DNA from: Membranipora membranacea
Lineage: Eukaryota; Bryozoa; Gymnolaemata; Cheilostomatida; Membraniporidae
Assembly: GCA_914767715.1 (NCBI GenBank)
Contig: OU612071.1
Coordinates: 14,380,948-14,444,947 of the forward strand
DNA length: 64,000 nt
Direction: 5' to 3'
The position numbers were made by a program, and so were the translations under genes. Below, one piece after another: positions 46,065 to 57,062 of the stretch. The notes under the pieces are model-generated. The model worked only from the letters and a program-made list of their open reading frames with translations, did not search any database and was not told the DNA's origin. Each line of letters begins with the position of its first letter. The stretch's first letter is position 1.

Positions 46065-49000
46065 TTAAATGCCATCAACTTCATACATTTTGGACCTGTC
46101 TTGGTTTTTAGTTGGACTTTGCGTTTGTTCAACAGTTTTTCCATCCATATCATTAATTGGCGTGTTTAGGCTCTTTTCCGTATCTGGTAGCTTAACGGTG
46201 TTCTCTTCATTGCTACTGGTGGTTGGCTTGATGACACTCTCATCTGCACCCATTGTGCTTGGTCTCTTGCTCTCCTCTACTGTTGTGGCTTCTTTTGTAT
46301 GGTGAGCAGATAAACCCGCATTACCATCTGAAGCACTATCATGGCTAACAATTATAGGCACACCAGCTGGTTTCGTATTCTTAGTCTGTTCTTTCGTTTC
46401 TGTTTTGCTTATCGAGGCCAGGGGGCCCACACCAACCTTGCCTTGTACTAGTGCTTTACGCAAAAGTGAGCTACAAGGTTAAAAACAATGATGATCATAC
46501 TCAGTTAACTCAGTCTTACTTTTATCAAGTTTCCCAACATACCCAATAAATTCAGACTTTGACACTTTTTTTCTGAATTTTACTGAAACTATCTTAGGAA
46601 TTGCCCACTGAGATGATAAAAAGTTCTATCCAGCAGTAAACATACAATAAATCGGCTAAAACCATCATGGGTCTAGATCTGAATGTCTTATCAACCCTAC
46701 CTACTATCCTCTGTCCGCACAAGATTGCTGATAAGTTTGGCTAATTAAATTGAGAAAAAATATAAGGATGAGATTACCCGATTTTGCTGTTTTTGGTTCC
46801 AGCAGCTTTCTTGTTGGCTCTTGCAATCTTTAGCCTCTTCTCTGTATCACTCTCGTGAGATTCGATAGGCTGCTTTGACCTTTTTTCTCCAGCTCTTGAC
46901 TCTGAGGCTGCCATTCCACCAGATATGGACTGGGTTCGACTCTGTGCCAAAGCTGCCATCATTAAGTCCCTGATGATTGGATAAAAACAAACCTTAATCG
47001 CTTCCTGTTACTTCTAATTGATTTTTTCGGGTGACAGAGTTAGACAAGGCAATGTAAGAGTACTAGCAGCAGATGTCAGCAACAGCATTTGTCTATATGG
47101 GTGAGTTAACATCGTCAATCGATGAAATATGTTCAATGAGGTGGCTGAAAGTTCAAATAAATTTTACACCTTCTAATCAGCATCAGCCATAGTTAAAGTC
47201 ATTTGAAACAGCTAACGTTGAGTATTTCAATATTAATCTCTTCTCCTCTAAAGAACATAATAGAGATTTTTGCAAAGGAAAGTTTAACGGTACAGATGCC
47301 ACGTCATCAAAATACAAACCCAAGTTTTGTGCCACCCATTGACTTTTTGGAGCCAGAATTGCTAGCTACAGCTTTAAGCAGTGATTGTAGCTTCCGGCTG
47401 CTGTGTGCACTCTCTCTACGCCTCTTAGACTCATTTTGGGTTAACACAGAGGTGTTGCTGCTTAGAATAGCGCCTTGAGACCTTGACCTTTGCTGTGACT
47501 CACGGCTTTCTTCAGCTAGTTGGAAAAAAGAATTGGGAATTAGATTGAGGTAGGTCAATGTTGATAGTAAGTATTCACGAGTTATAGAGATACGTTGACT
47601 TGGCATTGAAAGGAAGACTGCCAAATGTCAAAGGATTTGATTGATTGTGATTGATTGTTATATATTGTGATTGATTGATTGTGATTGATTGTGATTGATT
47701 GTGATTGATTGTGATTGATTGTGGTTGATTGTGATTGATTGATGGTGATCCACTCACATCTAAGAGTAGCGCCTATTACTGCTGCACTTCTGTTTAACGA
47801 CCCTCTGCGGTTGTTGCTAGCAGACCCAAAAGCTTTACTCAGTATACCGATAGATTTAGCTTTCTTTTTCATCTTGGCAATTGACGCTTGCTTAGACTTC
47901 ATATAATAGAAATTACATTTTAACAAATCATACAATAATAAAATTGTGCGTTGTTGGGTGAAAATTCAGAGAAGAAAAAGATCACTTAAGGATAATATAA
48001 CCACAAGATGGAATGGCAGGATGAAGAGCAGAAACTAGTAACGAAGCTATTGTGGATACTAAAATTCATGCAAAGGAAATTGTGTCTTCGTTATCGATGG
48101 AAATTAGACTATCGTGTCAGATTCTAGCAATCACACTTTAAAAATCAAATGAAGGTTAACAGAAATTATATTTGTATAATTAAACTTATAAGTACATTAA
48201 AATCATATATCATAATATATAATTAAAATATATTTATATATTATAAAATATAATTAATTTTATAGTATTGATTGCCACTCACACTATGAGTAGAGCTTGT
48301 CTTGTCGGGTCCGCTAGCTGGTGATAAAGCCAGAGATAGACGTTTGGCGGTTGGCTTTGGTTCTTTCATCTTGTCAGCAGCTCCTGTTTCAGCTACTGTG
48401 GAAAGTTCAGGTTTGAGAGGCGTCTGTTGTGGCTCGTCATCTTGAAATCGACTGGAAAAATTTGTAGTTTTTTTAGTACACAATATTCAATGAATAATCT
48501 TCAGATTTATTATTAATATGGTTTCATTAGAAAGATGCTATCATCATTTCATGCCTGTTACTACGTCACACGCTCCAGGAGTAATAATAAGACTCAGAAA
48601 AATTGCTAGGCAAATGTGGCATTTCCATTTGCTGCCAAATTGTTTTCGGTTGCAAAATAATCCAAGGCCGGAAATAAAGGAAAGCTACATCGATCTGCGA
48701 CCGTCACATTAGGAGACTAAGAACAAGATTACATAGTATATAGCTCAGCAAAGTCCTACCAAAGAAAGGACATTTCCATTGGATTCCTAAATAAGATATA
48801 TGACAAAAAGTTGCTAGAGAAATCATCCCAGGGTAAAAGGAACAATTGTTCTTTTCATTACAGAAAGATTATGGTAAAACCTACTTGAACATGACAACCA
48901 TTTTGGCTAATCCTCTAAGATGCTTGTTTTGCGCCTGTAGTGCTTGCTTGGATGATAGACTGGAGCGACGTGATGTCGGAGTTACAGGTGTTTTCTTATC

Positions 49001-51568
49001 ATCCGCGTGTTTCTTTAGCAGTCCAAGGTATCCTTGATAATCACTACTAACAGTGGTGACTACACTCTGGTTGGATTGCATTTCTGACATGTAGTCTGTG
49101 AACCCAGACGCGAAACTGCTGCTATTGAAAAAAGAGACAACAGCATAGTGAAAGCTTGACTCTGACTCTGACTCTGTATGAATATATGGTGCAATACTCT
49201 TCATGCAAGTATGAAATATTTAAAGTTTAACTAGAAAATTGCTCTCTACTGCAAGCCCCTTCCATAGTCAAATCAATTCGCAAGTTTCAATTAGGTATGT
49301 CTATATGTCTAGGTCTATGTTGAGATCTGTTGAACAACCTGTGCATGTTATATGTGATCAAAAGGTAGTTTCACATTCCCTGGATGAAATCAATATTTCT
49401 TCATGTATCTACAGGGTGTGATTACCCAATTGAATAACTCAACTTTACTTGTGCAAAATTTAAACCAAAGAACGTAGTTTGCTTGTATGATATAGTGATA
49501 TGATACAAAGCTGTAAGAAAATGAGGCAATGCAATTTTTAATATGCAATATGACTGTATTCATTTGAGGAGCGTATAACTCTAGCCAAGGGCCATTATAC
49601 TTCAGGATCTGACCCTGATGGACTGTACAATACATTGACATAATATGCGGTGACAGCAATGATGTCTGACCTTAAACCACTGCTTGACAAAAGTTGATCC
49701 TGACCAATCAGGTGCCTTTAAAATCAAGCTGAGATCCAAAATTTTTATTAGTGTTGGATCTCAGCTACATTTTAAAGGCACCTGATTTGTCAGGGTCAAC
49801 TTTTGTCATCACTAATGGTGGATGGCTAGGGAAGGAAGAAGATACTCCCTACATTTGAGAGCTCATATTATTACTTCATGCAAAGCTACTGGCTAGATGT
49901 TTTGATGCCACAACTCTCTATATGAATTTTTGACTGAAGGCTCTGCTGGGCAAAGCCCAGTTGTGGCAGCAGAGGTTTAAAGGGTCAGTCCTATTATAAA
50001 AGTGGGAGATCATAGGGCAAAAAATAATAAAAAAATGAAAATTGTGGAAAATAGCAATTAGTTTTTTTTACAAATATTTTAGCAAGGATCATAGTGGTCA
50101 GGGGGAGGCAATAAACCACTATGATCCCAATTTCCAGACATTGCAGCAGTGTTACTGCAATAAGGTTCACAGGCTGTATTATTCCATATGCCCTAATGAC
50201 TTTACAGCCTGAGATCTTTAAAACCATACCAAACATGGCCTATTAGGACTGTCACTTTGATTCTCGTACTTAGCTGTGGCAACGGTGTTTAATGATGCAG
50301 CAGAGTTACTTGCTCCCTGCTGTGGTTTGTACACAGATACATTGCTGGTGGAGTCTGCTACGCTGTCTATTGTATCCTGACAGCTAGCTAGAGATGATGT
50401 AAATTTACGACCGGGTACTGCTAGGGAGACCCGTCTATGAGATCCTCCTCCCGCGGGCACAGACATCATTGAGATCTGACTGAAAATATTAATGTTTTCT
50501 AGTAATATTGTAATATGTAATAACAATTATACAAAATTTAATATTTAATAATTAATATTTAATACTTAATACTTAATACTTATTATTTAATATTTAGTAT
50601 TTAGTATTTAGTATTTAATATTTAATATTTGACATTTAACATTTAACATTTAACATCTAATATTTAATATTCAATATTTAATATTTAATTTTTAATATTT
50701 AATATTTATTATTTAATATTTAATATTTGATATTTAATATTTAATATATGAATAGAATAACTCACAATAAAGGCTCAGCATTGAGACTTGTAGCCAGTGT
50801 ATCACATGCATACTGTTTAAGACTATCTGTTATAGTCCGGCAATTACTTATGATAAAGTTGTGTCAGATATGCATGTAAAAAAAGTCAATGCTCAACTAA
50901 GCATAAATTAATGATGGTGGAAAGATTGCCTTCCACAAGGGACGGTAACTCCCATTCATTCATCATGATGTCACTATGAACAAGAAGTGCTTGTTTCTTG
51001 TATCGCATATCCTAAGAAAGAAAATGAGAGTTACCTTCCCTTATGGGAGGTACTCTTTCCACCATCAATCATTCATACCAAGTAGAGCATTGACATTTTA
51101 ACCATGCGAATCTGACAAGACTTTATCATAAGTAACTGCCTGATTATAAAAATCCATTTGTCTTTGGGAAGTCTTCAATGAATAACAAACACTAAAAGCT
51201 TTGCATTACGCCTTGTAGCCAGCATTTATAGCAATGTCAATGTCAAGAATGCCACTCTAGGCAAGATCACCTCATTTTTCATCCTTAAACTCATTAATTC
51301 CTGTAAAATGCATAATAGAACCTTGCAGTCAGGTAGAATACGTAGACTAATAAAAGCAAAATATAGGACCAAATACGGCAAATCAAGATTTTTTAAACCA
51401 ATTCATTTCATTTAGTAGAGCGTAATATCTATCAATCAATCACATGCAGTAGAACTTGTACTCCCAACTTATTATTATTTCCGTACATATTTTTTTTTAT
51501 GAGATCAAAAAGTTGTTATTTCCGCTTATTTATAACATACTTAAATATGAAAACCTCAATAAAAACAC

Positions 51569-51616
<48 letters not shown>

Positions 51617-54600
51617 TCAATCATGTCATTGTATTTCGTTGTATTACATCATATCCTACTCACTCTATAGTATGGATTACCGTACCACTTTTATTTTTTT
51701 ACTCAAGGCATTTTTTTATATCTATGTTAATGTATCTGAGGTCAACAAGTTATTTTTAATTTGCTTTAATTATAAACTTTTAGAAAATCTCAATAAATAA
51801 ATGAATATTGTTCTCTATATTGGTAGATAGCTATATGTTGGATTGAAAAAATGGGAGGCACTTATTATTGCAATCCATTTTGATTGTCCGAGGACTAATA
51901 ATTAATAGTTAAATGATAATTAAATAATTAATAATAATAATAATGATAAAATGATTAATAATTTTATAATAATAATTTCAAATATTATTAATAAATATTA
52001 TTTGCTTAAAATTGCAAAGGTTTCGGAAATCTAAACCAAAAGACTTCCTTTTGTACCTTTCATCCTGCTGCTTTGCCACAGATTCTTTTCTTTTTGATCT
52101 GCTCTTTGTTTTAGTCGTCTGCTTATCAGCCTCAGGCTGGGTTGGTTGTGAATTGACTACCTCATGTTTAGATTTGAAAAACTGGTACATCTCATCAGCT
52201 GTTATCATATATGTACTACCAGCTGTAAGATATATGTTTAGTGAATAGGTCATCAGTAAATATAGTCAATAGGTCAATAGGTCAAGAGAGCATAAGTCAA
52301 AATGTAAATAGATCAAATGTTTCACAGGAAGCTAGCCTTTATCCATTCACCCTCATAACATTATCATAACCTACCGAATCACCTAGTAAAAATCAGTCTC
52401 AGCTAACAATGACATGCCTATTAATTTCGAGAAACAAGAAATACATGCTAATTAAAAAAATTATGGTATGGTACTTGACGTGACAACAAGGATAGCATAC
52501 TCAATTAAGATTCTTAATATATTGAGTTGACCACAAACGTATAAACATAAGGACAGTATTGATCTGTTTATGGTATTAACTCACGAAGTTGAGCCTGGCT
52601 TATCTCCCAAACTTCGTCAGCAGAAGTTACAGTCATTCTGTGTGGTGAAGTCTGCGTCTCTCCTTGACCTGCAATCAAAGCAACTCAATTAATTCACTTA
52701 GCTCGAGTGCCATCAGAAGGAATTCGTAGTGATGAACCGAGGTCGATTTCATCATTTAGGGGCGGGCACATGTTAGGTACTCATTCTAAGTTGACACTAA
52801 CAATAAGAATTACACATCCTAATAGTGACATCTTTATATCAGCTATTCCTTAATTTTCCATGGTTTACAGACTCAACATATCAGATAAATTATGTTTGCA
52901 GTTAGGTTCGTATCTAGTTTCTACATCTAAGTGAGCTAAGCGTTGACTCCTTGACCCTAAAGGTAAGCTTACATTGTCAACAAATAGTACAGCTTTGTCC
53001 GCAGCTATTTACCCGTGCGTTGGAATAATGCTACGAAGCGGAAAAAAACTTTTGCATGAAAGCTCATAAAATCATGTATAATTTTAGGTTCTTAGGTTAA
53101 ATTGATGATCTGCTATCAACTGCCTTAAAGGCAAACACAACTGCCTTAAAGGCAAACATTTTAATCACACTAATACAAATAAGTTTTATAGATTTATTTG
53201 GGCATAAGCAATTTTGTAACTTGTTGAGGAGAATGAAAATCAGAATCATTTAATTTGGTCTGGTTTTAGAACACACCAAAGCCTTCCCTTTACTTGTGAG
53301 ATGGAAATACAACTTACACACGTTGGTAGGAAGTGATTTGGTGCGGCTCGCGGTTCTGACCTCTGTAAGCGACCTTCTGGATGACTTTGTACTCACACAG
53401 TCACTCTGTACTCTCTCTGGTGGTTTGTTTAGACTGAGAGGCGTAGTCAGTTCATTGTCTTCTAGCTCAGCTGTCGGTTGCTGTATGGTTGTAGTGTCAG
53501 CGGGTGTGACAGCCTGGGTAAGATTAGCAGGTGAGCTATACCGCCTCAAGAGCTCTTCTAGAATATAAAACATTCCACATGATTTGAAATGTGGAATGCC
53601 TGATTGAAAAAAGGAATTGACCAGCTCACACAACACAATTGTCAACTGTCAACTATCATAAACAGTTGTGTTGTTTGAACAGGTCTCACAAAATTTATCA
53701 CGATATATTTATTCAAGTAATAAACCTTATGACTTGAATAAATTCATCGCGATAAAAAAGAATACTAAGTTACTTTAACAAAGCTTCGGTGCTTGAATGC
53801 TGTATTGTGTATGGAATCAAATGAAAAATTTGGTTGTAATGAAAGAAATTTGAAAAAGTGGGAATCATCCTCAATTTTACAAGATTTGAGTCTGTGCACA
53901 TTTTTCATGGGGCAGTTGACCTTGAATATGATTTTCTGAGTATATTAATAAATTTTCATATGTTTTGATAGCAATACAAAGCTGCCAGAGAGGCTCATGC
54001 AAATCAACACACTATCTTCCCCTAGGAAATGTGACTTAGCCAGGTTGTGATTGGCTGTTCAGCCGCAGAGTGCAACCAATAGCACATCAGAGCAAATGGC
54101 TTACTGTGACTTACCATGTTTAGATGTTGAGGGTTCGCTTGGTTGCTGCTGCTTGTGCTTATCCTCTTGGAAAGTAATGTGGTAGCTCACCGACCTTGAA
54201 ACAAAATCTTTCTCCATTCCAGCAACAGTTTCCAGGTTTTTCTCATAGGAAGGCTCGGCTTGAGGTGTGACTTGTATGCTCAGTAACCTGGGAGAATTAT
54301 TTGGTGTACTAAATTGGTCAATGTGTTAGCTCAAATCTGATTGGCTGTTGGGTGGGAAAACCCCCACCCCACTAGCCAGTCATAGCCAGCGCAACAGCGA
54401 GTAGTAAATAACTTTTGGTATGCTCATGAATAGCCCCACTTTCTGACACAACAAAACACCTGCAACTAATTTTTAGGAATCAGGGGCAGCTCAATGGATG
54501 AAGCTTCAGAATTATTATTGCAAGGTCCTGGGCCCAATGATTAACTACTTGACATCGCTGTCATACCAAAACTCTGCCTAAGCCTTCAAATATTGAACCA

Positions 54601-56539
54601 GGAGTTTTACTCATTGCTAAGAAGGTGGTGATTAATTATTGGTAGAAAAGAAGATCTTTGCGTAATTTGTTTTCACAACACAACAGTTACTTTTTATTTT
54701 CATATTTTTAGATATAGGCTTTACCCTATACCCTACCATTCATTATTAGTCACTCCTATTAAAATTTTAACTAATGCTTTGAGAGAATTAAAATTTCTCT
54801 GTTTGAAACTGGGCCACAGGCCGTTAATAGACACTCTAGCAGACTAGAGTGTTTTAAATTAGGCTGAGAGCTTTAGAATTATACCAAAAACCTTACTCTT
54901 TGCTGAAATTTCTCTGTTTGAAACTGGGCCACAGGCCATTAATAGACACTATATCAGGCTAGTGTTCTAAATTAGACTGAGAGCCTTAGAAGTATACCAA
55001 AAGCCTTACTCTTTGCTGCTGTTCTCGGTTGCATTGTGCTCCTCTCGCTCTGACATATTAGCAGCAAGGAAGCTTTTCATTAGACTCTTGTCCTGGACAA
55101 ACTGAGTTGGCTGTGATACAGCATAGGGGAAAAAACCAGATAGCTGTCCCGTATCATAAACAGATGGACCGTGAAATGACTTCTTCGACCTATGAAGCTG
55201 TAGAAAAGTATAAAAAATTGTTTAGCTATGGTTAGTTTCAATTTTAAATGGCTAGTTAGGCTTAGGGTTATTTAGGCCCTTAGGTAAATTAGGCTAAGGT
55301 AACTAAGGGCTTAGGTAACCTAGGCGAGAGAGGTTCAGATCATTGTCCTACATTTGAAACTTTCCACCAACAAGGCATGTTCATGACCACTAGATGCACA
55401 AGTTATGGCTAAAGAAAGATCGGTTTTTAGACTTAGGAAGATCAAGCCCCAAAAAATAATTCAGGCAATTGGTGATTTCATGAATTAAAGGCAAAGCTGT
55501 TTCTATACTATCTACTGAGAAGGGGAAACACGGCACACTGATCACGTGATATACAATCGCATGTATATCTGATTGATAGGGGGTGAACTAATTCACTTAG
55601 CATGAGTACCATCACAAGGAGTTTGTGTGTAACGACCTGAGTTCAATTTTATCAATTAGGGCCGGGTACATGTGAGCTATTCGTACCAAATTGACTCAAA
55701 CGATCACAGTTGCACATAATAATGGTGTAGTCTCAATGACAATGTGGTAGAACGATACCTTTGGTACAGGAAGGCTCAGGTTAGGCATCAGTTTATGTTT
55801 GGAAGATGCTCCAAGATTCTCAGTGGTTGATTTGTGGAGCGTGTATGGTGTAGCTGCCGTTCTGGAGTTCGCAGCAGACATCTCCTTGCTTTCATCAATA
55901 TCATCGATCCGCCCTGAATTGAAAAGATTGGAAAATGAATAGATGGAGGGTTGCCAAACTGATGATTAAACTAAAAAATGTTGATTAAAATCAGGTGTCT
56001 TATCACTCGCCCATCCCGAGGCATGGGCGGCAAAATACAAGCAGCAATTTTGCCAATTTTCCCTCTGTTTGCAGGCTGGTCGGAGCACACCTGGGGGGCC
56101 AACCGATTCCCAGTAGAAGATGGACTGCAGTTGGATTCAAACCCACGACCTTCAACACGGCGCTGCAACCAAATGAGCCACCTCCTACTCCATGGTGGTT
56201 CTGGAGAGGCTGGTTTTGCTCGTGATGGTGGTGATGGTTGTGGTTGGATGGACTAGATGGTGGTGGGTCTCGCTGTGGGAATGCTAAGGTTTGACCTGAT
56301 GTAATTAGGGAGTCTGGTTGATGTCATGGTGATTGCCGCGGCCATGTTAAAATCATTATAATTGAGGTTATGATTTAGTGGCAGCTTCCATAATGGAAGA
56401 TGCAAAGAGGGTACTTACATTCTATCATCATTACGCATACCAGAAATAGGCTTAATATCATTACACAACATGAAACACTGAGGGTGGTTGCAATGTAAGG
56501 GGGCGAGTAAGAGGCTGCGGGTAGATTGAATGATGACAT
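46065..56539 (-). CDS. Unrecognised 14-exon gene, 891-residue Ser/Thr-rich protein with one membrane segment
   Basis: Exons in coding order: 56539-56419, 55913-55759, 55197-55010, 54287-54115, 53557-53318, 52668-52585, 52222-52057, 50479-50270, 49121-48885, 48451-48283, 47896-47758, 47515-47320, 46969-46778, 46470-46065 (TAA). Every junction has GT-AG ends and every phase agrees, giving 2,676 coding bases. The start ACCATGT is well placed. Residues about 17-38 (TTLSVSCCVMILSLFLVCVM) form a hydrophobic segment, signal anchor or transmembrane. The rest is hydrophilic, rich in Ser, Thr, Lys, with basic clusters (KSRSKRK, KMKKKAKS, KRLKIARANKK) that could be nuclear signals. (R/K)RxS motifs recur in six exons. 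No known domain was recognised, so no function is proposed. The weakest site is the exon 12 donor (GG|GTTTGT). The N-terminal exon could be alternative. Confidence 0.73.
47637..47747. repeat. Tandem repeat (TGATTGTGAT)n beside a splice donor
   Basis: About eleven 10-bp units with minor variants. The array ends about 5 bp from the donor of exon 11 of the minus-strand gene (donor at 47757-47752). Confidence 0.9.
49685..49808. mobile_element. 124-bp foldback MITE
   Basis: Arms 49685-49739 and 49755-49808 are near-perfect reverse complements (TGACAAAAGTTGATCCTGAC at one end, GTCAGGGTCAACTTTTGTCA at the other), with a 15-bp loop. It lies in intron 8 of the minus-strand gene. Confidence 0.85.
49981..50256. 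mobile_element. MITE family M2, copy 2 (276 bp), beside the exon 8 donor
   Basis: The left end AGGGTCAGTCCTATTAT is preceded by TTAA (49977-49980). The right end, inverted AGTGACAGTCCTAATAGG, is followed by TTGA (50257-50260), a mutated TTAA. The element ends 13 bp from the last base of exon 8 (50270) of the minus-strand gene. Confidence 0.8.
50535..50748. repeat. Heptanucleotide array (TTTAATA)n
   Basis: About thirty slightly varied TTTAATA units (TTTAGTA, TTTAACA, CTTAATA) in intron 7 of the minus-strand gene. Confidence 0.95.
50839..51140. mobile_element. Foldback element, arms about 117 bp
   Basis: The left arm from GGCAATTACTTATGATAAAG to GGTAACTCCCA pairs with the right arm from GAGAGTTACC to CTTTATCATAAGTAACTGCC. 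The shared inner word GATGGTGGAAAGA is strongly conserved. No coding capacity. Confidence 0.75.
51571..51614. repeat. Trinucleotide microsatellite (AAT)n
   Basis: An uninterrupted run of nearly 15 AAT units in intron 7 of the minus-strand gene. Confidence 0.97.
54791..55020. repeat. 115-bp tandem duplication covering an exon end
   Basis: The unit starting AAATTTCTCTGTTTGAAACT occurs at 54791-54905 and 54906-55020. The downstream copy contains the last bases and donor of exon 3 of the minus-strand gene (55010). The first copy carries a duplicate of that donor sequence (GCAAAGAGTAAGG on the minus strand). Confidence 0.85.
56000..56205 (-). mobile_element. tRNA-derived SINE, family A (copy 3), in an intron
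   Basis: On the minus strand: head AGGAGGTGGCTCATTTGGTT with box B GGGTTTGAATCCAACTGCAG, body GGTTGGCCCCCCAGGTGTGC and CTGCAAACAGAG. It lies in intron 1 of the minus-strand 14-exon gene. Confidence 0.85.
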
Positions 56540-57062
56540 GGTTGTCTGCTGGATAGAAATCAAGACATTTATATGTTGCGCTGTCGTTGCTGAGCTTCTT
56601 CAATTTTGGTGCTACTTTTTAATGATTTTACTTGCAATTCGGAGTTATCAGAGCTTATAACAATGTAAGCACCACTTTAGCGTACAGCGCAGTGAGGTGT
56701 AGCCTCGAAACTGGATACATTTTGTGGAACACAGATTATTGAAATGACAGATGTTAAAATTCACATAATTTTCAAAGCGATGATAAACTCTGAGTCATTT
56801 GGGAGAAGCAAGTTGGGACTATTAGAACAACTATGGTAGGTGGAATATTCATGCAGTTCTTCTGCAATCATCTTAGTTCTTCATTGATATGAATGTAATT
56901 GATTGTTTGCTCTAAACAGGCGAAGTAAAACTGAACACCATTAGAAGACGATACCCTACTATAGCTGTATTTGTTGTGAGATTTGGTAATTATGAACACA
57001 TTTTCAATATCATGCAGGTATCATTTTTACTTAAATCGGTGGTACATCTGAATATGTTTTAG
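56540..57062. promoter_or_regulatory. Shared intergenic region of two divergent genes
   Basis: 523 bp separate the start codon of the minus-strand 14-exon gene from that of lectin C. The lectin C start codon directly follows an acceptor-like TATGTTTTAG, so a 5' UTR intron may lie within this region. No TATA box, CpG cluster or factor site could be assigned by eye. Confidence 0.35.

Noticed and set aside
46069-46305. Hydrophobic plus-strand open frame resembling a membrane protein
   Set aside because: It is antisense to the last exon of the minus-strand 14-exon gene, whose splice phases and stop fit much better.
51499-51759. Asn-rich open frame
   Set aside because: Produced by the (AAT)n microsatellite.
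56375-56603. Alternative frame of exon 1 of the 14-exon gene ending NDIKPISGMRNDDRM
   Set aside because: Joining it to exon 2 runs into a stop at once; the other frame, with ACCATGT start and a hydrophobic segment, keeps the phase.
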